A stretch of DNA of 9,503 nt from Synergistaceae bacterium (GTDB lineage Bacteria > Synergistota > Synergistia > Synergistales > Aminobacteriaceae): positions 1-9,503 of the forward strand of contig JAFSNU010000282.1 in NCBI GenBank assembly GCA_017447325.1, in the 5' to 3' direction. Shown piece by piece: positions 1-6,393 of this stretch. How positions within the stretch are numbered: the stretch's first letter is position 1; each line of letters opens with the position of its first letter. The translations under genes and the position numbers were made by a program. The notes under the pieces are model-generated. The model had not been told where the DNA came from, ran no database searches, and saw only the letters and a program-made list of their open reading frames with translations.

Positions 1-1
1 C

Positions 2-931
2 CCTGGCGCGGACTATACGCCTTATTCTAAGACTTTTAATGTTGTCTTAGTGCTTGAGCCGGCTGATCCTAACATGGACAAGCACGATTACGAGAAGGCT
101 TGCCGCATGGCCGGACTTAAAGCCGCAGCTTATTTAGCAAAGGCTTGCGCAGATGTTCCGGCTGACAAAGTCGATTCGTTCGAAGTCGCCAATATTCGCG
201 AGGCAATGAACGCGATGCCGAATTTGCCGAAAGTTGGCTATTTATATATGCTTCAGACTCAGGGCTTGCTGCATGATACTTATTTATACGGCGTTGACGT
301 CAAGAAAATTTTGCCGACGATTATTTCGCCGCTCGAGGTCATGGACGGAGCTATCACGTCCGGCAACTGCGTTTCAGCCTGCGACAAGAACAGCACTTAC
401 TCGCACTTAAACAATCCTGTAATAGCCGACATGTTAAAGCGTCACGGCAAAGATTTTAATTTCGTGACTTGCATTGTGACGAACGAGAACGTTACGCTTG
501 CGGACAAGCAGCGCAGCTCGAACTACGCGACTAAATTAGCCGCTATGCTTGGACTTGACGGCGTAATTATAACAGAAGAAGGATTTGGAAATCCTGACGC
601 AGATTTAATCATGAACTGCCAGAAGGCCGAGAGATTAGGCGTTAAGACTGCGTTATTAACAGACGAGTACGCAGGACAGGACGGAGCGAGCCAGTCGCTG
701 GCGGACTCATGCCCTGAGGGTGACGCGTGCGTCACGGCCGGCAACGCTAACGAAGTTATCACTCTTCCGGCAATGGACAAAGTTATCGGCTACGCTGAAG
801 AGGCTAATGTCATAGCGGGCGGCTGGAACGGATCGCTTGCGGCTGACGGCTCTATAACGGTCGAACTTCAGGCAATAACCGGCGCAACGAGCGAACTCGG
901 CTATACTAATCTCGGCGCATATACTATTTAA
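2..931 (+). CDS. grdE: Glycine reductase component B, proprotein subunit (GrdE family), 5'-truncated
   Basis: Substrate-binding proprotein of the selenoenzyme glycine (or sarcosine/betaine) reductase. The family is known to be cleaved at a conserved Asn-Cys, turning the Cys into a carbonyl (pyruvoyl-type) group that binds the amine of the substrate as a Schiff base. The motif SGNCVSACDKN is present, with the cleavage Cys codon at 368-370. LQTQGLLHDTYLYG and the C-terminal GATSELGYTNLGAY-type end also match the family. The frame is open from base 2 (PGADYTPYSKTFNVV is already family-like), so the gene starts before the window; the GTG at 50 is internal. About 309 residues are visible. It ends in TAA, 30 nt before grdB, in the usual E-B order. 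The paralogues GrdG and GrdI (sarcosine, betaine) share these motifs, so glycine specificity is likely but not proven. The family assignment is secure. Confidence 0.92.
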   Translation, partial: PGADYTPYSKTFNVVLVLEPADPNMDKHDYEKACRMAGLKAAAYLAKACADVPADKVDSFEVANIREAMNAMPNLPKVGYLYMLQTQGLLHDTYLYGVDVKKILPTIISPLEVMDGAITSGNCVSACDKNSTYSHLNNPVIADMLKRHGKDFNFVTCIVTNENVTLADKQRSSNYATKLAAMLGLDGVIITEEGFGNPDADLIMNCQKAERLGVKTALLTDEYAGQDGASQSLADSCPEGDACVTAGNANEVITLPAMDKVIGYAEEANVIAGGWNGSLAADGSITVELQAITGATSELGYTNLGAYTI

Positions 932-945
932 AATTAATTAATATA

Positions 946-955
946 GAGAGGTGAT
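946..955 (+). promoter_or_regulatory. Ribosome binding site of grdB
   Basis: GAGAGGTGAT closely matches the anti-Shine-Dalgarno complement and lies 6 nt before the ATG at 962. It decides the start: the upstream in-frame TTG at 956 directly abuts the site and has no room for initiation. Confidence 0.8.
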
Positions 956-961
956 TTGATT

Positions 962-2251
962 ATGGCTTTTAGAGTTGTGCATTATATAAACCAGTTCTAT
1001 GCGGGAATAGGCGGCGAAGAGAAGGCGGATTATCAGCCTGAGATACGCGAGGGCGTAGTCGGCCCGGGCATGGCGCTTAATGCTGCGCTTGGCTCAGACG
1101 CTGAAGTTGTCGCGACTGTAATCTGCGGAGACTCGTACTTTGCGTCTAACATGGAGAAGGCGGCGGCTGATATTATCGAAATGATAAAGAAATTTGAGCC
1201 GGATGCATTTATCGCCGGACCTGCTTTTAATGCCGGACGTTACGGCACGGCCTGCGGAGCTATGTGCGACGCTGTGTCGAAACAGCTTAATATACCGGTC
1301 ATTAGCGGCATGTATCCTGAGAACCCGGGCGTCGAGATGTATAAAAAGTCGGCTTATATAGTCGAGACTCCTGACAGCGCGGTTGGAATGCGCAAAGCTG
1401 TCCCTGCAATGGCGAAGTTAGCCCTGCAATTATTAAAGGGCGAGACGCCGGAGGGCTATATCGAGCGCGGCATCCGCAAAAATAAATTTTACGATAAATT
1501 AGCTGCTGAACGCTGCGTTGATATGTTCGTCGCTAAATTAAAGGGCGAGAAGTTCGAGACTGAATATAAAATGCCGACGTTTGACAGAGTCGATCCTCAG
1601 CCGGCAGTTAAAGACTTAAAGAACGCTGTAATAGCTTTAGTCACGTCCGGCGGTATATGCCCGAAGGGAAATCCTGATCATATCGAGGCCTCGAGCGCGA
1701 GCAAGTTCGGCGAGTATGACATAACCGGAGTAATGGACTTAACGAGCGAGCATTACTGCACGGCTCACGGCGGCTACGACGCAACTTATGCAGACCAGGA
1801 CGCTGACAGAGTATTGCCTGTTGACGTCATGCGCGACTTGGAAAAAGAGGGCGTTATCAAGAAGCTTCACACGAAGTTTTACGCGACAGTCGGCAACGGA
1901 ACGGCAGTTGCGAACGCAAAGAAGTTCGGTGCGGAGATCGCGAACCGGCTTGTGGCTGACGGAGTGACGGCAGTAATTTTAACGTCAACCTGAGGAACTT
2001 GTACGCGTTGCGGTGCAACGATGGTCAAAGAAATTGAGCGCAAGTTACCGGTTGTCCACATGTGCACGATAGTTCCGATCTCTCTTACGGTCGGCGCGAA
2101 TAGAATAGTGCCTACAGTCGCAATTCCGCATCCGTTGGGAGACCCGAGCAAGACTCCGGCGGAAGAGAAAGCTATTAGACGCGCGTTAGTCGAGCGTGCA
2201 TTAAAAGCTTTACAGACGGAAATTACAGAGCAGACGGTCTTTACTGAGTAA
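962..2251 (+). CDS. grdB: Glycine reductase component B gamma subunit, selenoprotein (GrdB family)
   Basis: Selenocysteine subunit of the reductase component B. In the family it acts with GrdE to cleave the C-N bond of the substrate, releases the amine and passes a carboxymethyl group to the selenol of GrdA; GrdC/GrdD then make acetyl phosphate. The gene is one frame of 429 codons if the TGA at 1991-1993 is read as Sec (residue 344). That TGA sits in VILTST-U-GTCTRCGATMVKEIE, the UxxCxxC active-site motif (C347, C350). Family sequence continues after it without a break (PVVHMC, PISLTVGANRIVP, IPHPLGDP) to TAA at 2251. The length is close to known GrdB proteins of about 430-440 residues. A SECIS-like hairpin follows the UGA. 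A conventional annotation would split this into two ORFs. GrdF or GrdH (sarcosine/betaine) is the alternative, since all three share the motif. No grdC/grdD follows. Confidence 0.92.
1991..2030 (+). promoter_or_regulatory. Selenocysteine UGA codon with bacterial SECIS-like hairpin
   Basis: The TGA at 1991-1993 is followed by a perfect 6-bp stem, CGTTGC (2006-2011) and GCAACG (2015-2020), closing a GGT loop. A lower stem pairs 1998-2004 with 2024-2030, with single-base bulges (C1998-G2030, T1999-A2029, T2000-A2028, G2001-C2026, A2003-T2025, C2004-G2024). The loop starts 18 nt after the UGA with a G at its first position, as expected for bacterial SECIS elements bound by SelB. The fold was worked out by hand and no energy was computed. 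Confidence 0.78.
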
Positions 2252-2282
2252 ATTAAATTTAAAATTATAAATTAAATAATTT

Positions 2283-2325
2283 CGCCGCCGTGATTTTATT
2301 AATTTAAAATTGTGGCGGCGTTTAT
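2283..2325 (+). terminator. Rho-independent terminator after grdB
   Basis: CGCCGCC (2283-2289) pairs with GGCGGCG (2314-2320). The stem extends inward through G-T pairs and about six A-T pairs (2293-2298 with 2305-2310) around a short AT loop. It is followed by TTTATATTA, a modest T-rich tract. It lies 31 nt after the grdB stop and separates the Grd operon from the next promoter, so no grdC/grdD is cotranscribed downstream. Confidence 0.85.
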
Positions 2326-2354
2326 ATTAAGATTAAAAAATTATAGAATAAAAC

Positions 2355-2383
2355 TTGACAAATCTTTATTTTTATAGTATAAG
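2355..2383 (+). promoter_or_regulatory. Sigma-70-type promoter of the peptide/radical SAM operon
   Basis: A perfect -35 TTGACA (2355-2360), a 17-nt spacer and TATAAG (2378-2383) as -10 give a near-consensus strong promoter. Transcription would start near 2390, leaving a short leader before the small ORF at 2417. It is the only good promoter seen in the AT-rich block, so it probably drives the whole operon. An overlapping TATAGT at 2373-2378 has only a 12-nt spacer and is less likely. I saw no clear operator palindrome around it. Confidence 0.75.
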
Positions 2384-2402
2384 AGCAAATAAATCTTATC
2401 TT

Positions 2403-2408
2403 AAGGAG
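2403..2408 (+). promoter_or_regulatory. Strong ribosome binding site of the small peptide gene
   Basis: AAGGAG lies 8 nt before the ATG at 2417, an ideal Shine-Dalgarno and spacing. It supports real translation of a 48-codon ORF that length filters would drop. The next gene has no such site, so the peptide should be made in excess over its first enzyme. Confidence 0.82.
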
Positions 2409-2416
2409 CGTTTAGC

Positions 2417-2563
2417 ATGTCTTGCAGTGAAAATTTCAGAATAAACGAAAATTACGTTGACGAAGATTCAGTGGCAGAGTTTTTGAATTTTCTTGAAGAT
2501 AACGAAAATTATTTGGACTCAGGGCTGGGAGTATTTCACACTGACAATCATTCGAATTGGTAA
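2417..2563 (+). CDS. Small peptide, putative RiPP precursor (48 aa)
   Basis: A 48-residue ORF with a strong promoter and ribosome site, first in an operon of radical SAM/SPASM enzymes, which is the standard place for a RiPP precursor. The N-terminal two thirds are acidic and amphipathic (MSCSENFRINENYVDEDS, then VAEFLNFLEDNENYL), as leader peptides often are. The C-terminal end, SGLGVFHTDNHSNW, differs in character: Gly-rich, then aromatic/His/Asn/Asp residues and a terminal Trp. Tandem H-T-D and H-S-N match the aromatic-X-X pattern that some radical SAM enzymes turn into three-residue cyclophanes, so this is the likely core. GLG at 36-38 could mark a leader cleavage site. It has one Cys (residue 3) and no signal peptide or membrane segment. 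It ends TAATAA, and the next ATG follows after 3 nt. I do not recognise the peptide family; its precursor role is inferred from context and composition. Confidence 0.75.
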   Translation: MSCSENFRINENYVDEDSVAEFLNFLEDNENYLDSGLGVFHTDNHSNW

Positions 2564-2566
2564 TAA

Positions 2567-3514
2567 ATGATGCTCCCGCAAGGGAAAAATGCCGAGGCTT
2601 TTCACGGCGTGAGATATAATTTGCCGGGGCTGTTTTTGTTCTCTGAGCTGATATATAAATATTTGGAAATAGTAAAGTCAAAATTTGATTTAAATATTAA
2701 TATAAAATATCTTTACGGCTCGCCGATATGCAAATGGAACGGCGGCAGAATTGTCTTTAAGCATAATTTAGAATTTAATAAAATAGAAAATGCAGAGCGC
2801 GAAATTTTTGAAGCTGCAAGTCATAATATCACGCCTGTTATAACTTTTTCGAATTATAAAATTCAAGATTTTAGCGATAATTTCTGCAATGAGATATTAA
2901 ATATAATTAATAAAGTTCAAGGCGGCGTGATAATTTCAAGTCCAGAATTAGGAGATTATATACGTTCAAAATTTAAAGATGTAAAAATTCACGCTTCTGT
3001 GATTATGACGGCTTTTGAAGCTGAAGATAAAAGGACGTCTGAGTATTATAAAGAGCTTTCGAAAAGATATGAGCAATATGTTATACATCCTGATGATTTA
3101 TTTAATTATGGGCTTATCTCGAGCATTCCGGCTGATAACGCGGAGATTTTGATCAACGAAAGATGTTATAGAAATTGCAAGCTCAGGGCAGAGCATTATA
3201 AAGCTATTGAGGCCGAGCAAGCGACGCAGCAGGCTGATGGAAAATTTTTTGATTTAAAATTTCTTGATAAATGCGCGGCTATGCCGGAGTATAAGCAAAG
3301 CTCGAGTAAATTAAGGACGTGTTCGCTCACGAATTCAGAGATTGAAGGGCTTGCTGAACTGGGCTTTAAAATTATAAAACTTCAGGGCAGAGCTGATAGC
3401 CCGTGTGTGTTCTTTTTTGATTTAATGCGTTACTCACTGGAAAATAATATTGCTTTCCCGTCTATGTTTCCTGTCTTTATGCCGGAGGTGCTGCGCTTTA
3501 ATGCAGAATATTAA
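2567..3514 (+). CDS. U32-peptidase-like (collagenase-like) barrel protein
   Basis: A 315-residue soluble protein with no signal peptide. Its pattern resembles the TIM-barrel part of the U32 peptidase family: alternating strands and helices, VQGGVIISSPELGDYIRS followed by VKIHASVIMTA (compare the 'pdlpIhaS' strand of U32 proteins), INERCYRNCKLRAEHY around residues 196-211, and GFKIIKLQGR near residues 265-274 (compare the U32 'KIEGR'). C200 and C204, with other Cys in the chain, could bind an Fe-S cluster; several U32 relatives (UbiU/UbiV, RNA hydroxylation factors) do so. It starts 3 nt after the peptide's stop with no visible Shine-Dalgarno, implying coupled reinitiation, and overlaps the next gene by 14 nt. 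In this context it might bind, process or hydroxylate the peptide. Family assignment is by eye from weak motifs; the role is inference. Confidence 0.55.
   Translation: MMLPQGKNAEAFHGVRYNLPGLFLFSELIYKYLEIVKSKFDLNINIKYLYGSPICKWNGGRIVFKHNLEFNKIENAEREIFEAASHNITPVITFSNYKIQDFSDNFCNEILNIINKVQGGVIISSPELGDYIRSKFKDVKIHASVIMTAFEAEDKRTSEYYKELSKRYEQYVIHPDDLFNYGLISSIPADNAEILINERCYRNCKLRAEHYKAIEAEQATQQADGKFFDLKFLDKCAAMPEYKQSSSKLRTCSLTNSEIEGLAELGFKIIKLQGRADSPCVFFFDLMRYSLENNIAFPSMFPVFMPEVLRFNAEY
3484..3490 (+). promoter_or_regulatory. Ribosome binding site that sets the start of the first SPASM gene
   Basis: GGAGGTG inside the end of the U32-like gene precedes the ATG at 3501 by 10 nt. It favours 3501 over the upstream in-frame ATG at 3450, and gives a start with 24 residues before the first cluster Cys, identical to the second SPASM enzyme. 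Confidence 0.65.
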
Positions 3515-4604
3515 ATTATTTAACGATAAAAAGAAATATATAAATTTTATTGTAAAAATTGCCGGAAATTTTTGCAATCTTGACTGCGCTTATTGTTACG
3601 AGAAAAATAAAAATATTCCGTCCGGATTAGTGAGCGTTCAAGAACTTGAGAGCTTAATTAAAAATACTGACGGTGCGTGTTCTATTCTATTGCATGGCGG
3701 CGAGTCTTTGACTGCCGGTCTTGAGCATATGGATGCTATGCTTAACATGCTGTGAAAGTATATTAATAATAAAGTTTTAGCTGTAAAAGTTCAGACAAAT
3801 GCTGTGCTTTTATCTGAGAGATGGCTTGAGCTTTTATTTAACAAGTACTCTGATTTAGCTATAGAGCTTTCATTAAGCATTGACGGCAGCGAAACTATGA
3901 ATTATCTCAGGCAGGATTTTAATAAAAAAAATTCGTTTAAGAGCGTATATAAATCCATAATGTTGCTTGAGAGATATAAAATAAAATTCGGAGTATTAAG
4001 CGTAGTTTCTAAAAATTCTTTGAATTATGCGCGCGATTATATAGATTTTATAAAATCTATAAAAAATATTAGATTTGTAAAATTAAATGCTTTATTTAAT
4101 GTTATAAATAATAAATTAACGCGGGAAAGCATAACGCCACGCGAGTTCGCGGAATTCATAATCGAGACTGCAAAGTATTATATATTTGAGAAATTATATG
4201 AGCGTTTCCCGTTCGAGCCGTTATTAGGCATACTTCAGCGCATAAATAATAAAGAGTCTTTATTCTGTAATTATTCTGGTTATAAATGCTTAAATTTTAT
4301 AAGCGTTTATCCCGGCGGTATGTTAGCAGCCTGCGACGGACTTTCGGCAAATGATTTTAGAATAAATATTAATAATAATTTAAAAATTAATGAAATTTTA
4401 GTTAAAGAGGCAGAGCACAATAAAAAATTTGAGGAGCTTAATAAATTAACCGCGTTTTGTGAAAATTGCGATATAAAAGATTTTTGCATGGCCGGCTGTC
4501 TTTCGCAGCGTTTTTATTTTAGAAATAATAAAGATTTAAGCGAAGATTTTTGTAATTCGAAGCATTTGTTATTTAATGCGTTTAAAAATTTTAAATTAAA
4601 TTAA
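3501..4604 (+). CDS. Radical SAM/SPASM peptide-modifying enzyme, one in-frame TGA
   Basis: Iron-sulfur enzyme that cleaves S-adenosylmethionine to start radical chemistry, probably on the upstream peptide. The radical SAM motif is C25-X3-C29-X2-C32 (GNFCNLDCAYC), followed by LLHGGES, VQTNA and LSIDGS. The C-terminal SPASM domain is complete: C256, C263-X9-G-X4-C278, then C320-X2-C323-X5-C329-X3-C333, then C351, as in enzymes that bind two auxiliary [4Fe-4S] clusters. The frame is 367 codons, broken once by TGA at 3753-3755 (codon 85), with good family sequence on both sides. Options are selenocysteine, a recent nonsense mutation, or a base error; the intact SPASM end argues against long decay. 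It starts inside the U32-like gene (14-nt overlap) and is followed after 10 nt by the HemW-like fusion. No peptide-recognition (RRE) domain precedes the radical SAM core. Family assignment is firm; product integrity is open. Confidence 0.85.
3753..3788 (+). other. In-frame TGA in the SPASM gene with weak downstream hairpin: possible Sec recoding site
   Basis: The TGA at 3753-3755 lies between MDAMLNML and KYINNKVLAV. In a gap-free alignment from the HGGE motif it falls on a Cys (C87, TGT at 6638) of the second SPASM enzyme in the same operon. Downstream, TTTTA (3775-3779) and TAAAA (3784-3788) pair around a GCTG loop that starts 24 nt after the TGA with G first. That is the right distance for a bacterial SECIS, but the stem is only five A-T pairs, much weaker than the grdB element. 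A point mutation or sequencing error remains equally or more likely. Confidence 0.35.
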
Positions 4605-4614
4605 TTAAATTAAA

Positions 4615-6393
4615 ATGAGCTATAAAGCTTTATATATAAATATCCCGTTTTGCGTTAAGCCGTGCAGTTTCTGTCACTATACTGACAATGTTTATTTTGG
4701 TTTTAATGAAATACCGGAAAAATATTTTAATGTGCTTTTAATGCAGCTTAATAAATTAAAAAATATAAAGTTTAAGAGCGTATATTTTGGCGGCGGCACG
4801 CCCTCGCTTTTGAGCGATAAGCAGCTTGATATAATACGCAGGCTTATTGAAAATAATAAATTAAACTCGGATGAAATTTCGATAGAGCTTCATCCTGCTT
4901 TTATAAATTTTAATTATAAACATAATGATTTTTTTACGCGTTACTCTGTCGGAGCTCAGGCCTTCAGCAAAAATATATTAAAGACTTATGGACGTGAGGA
5001 TTATGATTTTAATAATATAGAACAAATTCTGAATAACTTGCAGTTTTCTAAGTCAAAGCCTGTTATAAATATAGATTTAATATTTAACGATAATATAATT
5101 TTTTCTGAGAGTGATAAAAATAATATTTTAAAGCTCATGCCGGACACGCTGACTATTTATCCTAATACGAAAGGACGCGGCGCATCGAGGCTTATATATA
5201 TATTAAAAACGCTTAATGAATTTAAAAATTTTTTAAATAAATTTTACGATACGCTTGGCAAGTCTAAACACATTTTTATTCGTAAAGCTTGTAAATGTTC
5301 TGAGTATGCAAAAATTCAAAATGAGACTTTCGGAGATATTATAGGTATTGGCCATAACAGTGTAAGCTATATAGGCGATGAATCTTTTTTAACGCTTTAT
5401 GATACAGCAAAAGAAGAAATAAAAATATTGAAGCGTGTGAACAAGGGCGGGCGTTATTTAGCCGGAGTTTTAAGCAGTGCTGCCTGGGGAGTTCGCTTTG
5501 ACTATGCAAATAAATTTTTAAAAGAGGCTGTAAGTTCAAATTATTTTCGAAGCGTTGAAGATGATATAGACATAAATTCTAAGCACGCAAGAAAATTAAA
5601 TGACGATGAGCTTATTTATATGCCGGACAGCGAATTTATTAGATTTTATTTAAATATTCTTTCTGGACGTAAATACGAAACTGTTTATTATAACAAACTT
5701 TTTTTGTCTGAGATTGGCTTTGGAGACAGCGATTATGGAACTCTTGAATATGTATATAATAATATAAATTTTTTAAATCAAGATGCGAGTATAATTAAGA
5801 ACTCGCCGCCTGATAGATTTATATTAATAGAGGGAATAGACGGCAGCGGCAAGGATACTTTTGCAGATTTATTAGTTTTAGAATTAAAGAAGCGTTTTAA
5901 ATACGATATTAACGCACCTATATCTGTAACCGGCCAGCCGGATTCAAGTTTAATTTATGGACGTTCGGCAAAAAGTTTTATAGAAGATTTAAAATTTAAG
6001 ACGCAAGAAGAAGCTGCAAATGCGCTTATTGAAAATATGCTGCAATCAGAAGAAAAAATTTTAAGGCTTGGAGGCATTGTGATATTAATTCGAGGTATGC
6101 TGACAAGCTTAGCGACTTATAATTATGCATTTCATGAAGAATTAAATATAAAAAGCAAAATAAACTGGGATTATTTAATAGTTATTGACGTTGAGCCGGA
6201 AGAGGCTTTTAAAAGAATTATAAAACGCGGAGATAAATTAACTTGGCGAGAAAATATTGATTGCATGAAGTATTTCTCAGAGTTCTTTAAATTATATAAT
6301 TCAAATTTATTTAATAAAAAAATATTAATTCGCAACGATGATATTAATGATTTAAAAATATATGCGGAGAAGATAGCAGATGAGCTTATTTAA
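4615..6393 (+). CDS. HemW-like radical SAM protein fused to a thymidylate-kinase-like domain
   Basis: A 592-residue two-domain protein. Residues 1 to about 390 are a HemW/coproporphyrinogen-oxidase-like radical SAM unit: LYINIPFC-VKPC-SFC (C13, C17, C20), YFGGGTPSLL, SVGAQAFSKNIL..YGR and GIGHNSVSYIG. This subgroup includes the heme chaperone HemW and class C radical SAM methyltransferases of RiPP pathways. From about residue 400 comes a dTMP-kinase-like P-loop domain: ILIEGIDGSGKDT (Lys413), VTGQPDSS where dTMP kinases have TREPGGT, VILIRGMLTSLATYNY in place of the DRY..SS.AYQ segment, and EAFKRIIKRG as the lid region. The Arg and Glu of the usual TREPGG are replaced and Asp follows the Walker Lys, so dTMP may not be the substrate. 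No Shine-Dalgarno is visible 10 nt after the preceding stop, so translation is probably coupled. Both domain calls are good; the joint function is unknown. Confidence 0.82.
   Translation: MSYKALYINIPFCVKPCSFCHYTDNVYFGFNEIPEKYFNVLLMQLNKLKNIKFKSVYFGGGTPSLLSDKQLDIIRRLIENNKLNSDEISIELHPAFINFNYKHNDFFTRYSVGAQAFSKNILKTYGREDYDFNNIEQILNNLQFSKSKPVINIDLIFNDNIIFSESDKNNILKLMPDTLTIYPNTKGRGASRLIYILKTLNEFKNFLNKFYDTLGKSKHIFIRKACKCSEYAKIQNETFGDIIGIGHNSVSYIGDESFLTLYDTAKEEIKILKRVNKGGRYLAGVLSSAAWGVRFDYANKFLKEAVSSNYFRSVEDDIDINSKHARKLNDDELIYMPDSEFIRFYLNILSGRKYETVYYNKLFLSEIGFGDSDYGTLEYVYNNINFLNQDASIIKNSPPDRFILIEGIDGSGKDTFADLLVLELKKRFKYDINAPISVTGQPDSSLIYGRSAKSFIEDLKFKTQEEAANALIENMLQSEEKILRLGGIVILIRGMLTSLATYNYAFHEELNIKSKINWDYLIVIDVEPEEAFKRIIKRGDKLTWRENIDCMKYFSEFFKLYNSNLFNKKILIRNDDINDLKIYAEKIADELI

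Noticed and set aside
50..52. GTG at 50 as the start of the first gene
   Set aside because: The frame is open to base 2 and the residues before it (PGADYTPYSKTFN) already match the GrdE family, so the gene is truncated by the window edge.
523..780. Minus-strand ORF inside grdE
   Set aside because: No ribosome site or recognisable protein; it lies fully over a conserved coding gene. The same holds for the minus-strand frames at 1879-2151, 2436-2681, 4307-4489 and 5339-5539.
2021..2251. Separate short ORF after the TGA at 1991
   Set aside because: It is the C-terminal part of GrdB in the same frame; the TGA is the conserved selenocysteine.
2417..2563. Short ORF as a transcription-attenuation leader peptide
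   Set aside because: No runs of a single regulatory amino acid, no terminator hairpin between it and the next gene, and it has leader/core-like composition.
3450..3500. ATG at 3450 as start of the first SPASM gene
   Set aside because: It would overlap the U32-like gene by 65 nt and add a tail absent from the paralogue; the GGAGGTG before 3501 fits better.
3804..4604. Independent gene starting at the GTG at 3804, making the SPASM enzyme a split two-protein system
   Set aside because: No Shine-Dalgarno before it, the radical SAM fold would be cut in mid-barrel, and it is in the same frame as the upstream part with only one TGA between.
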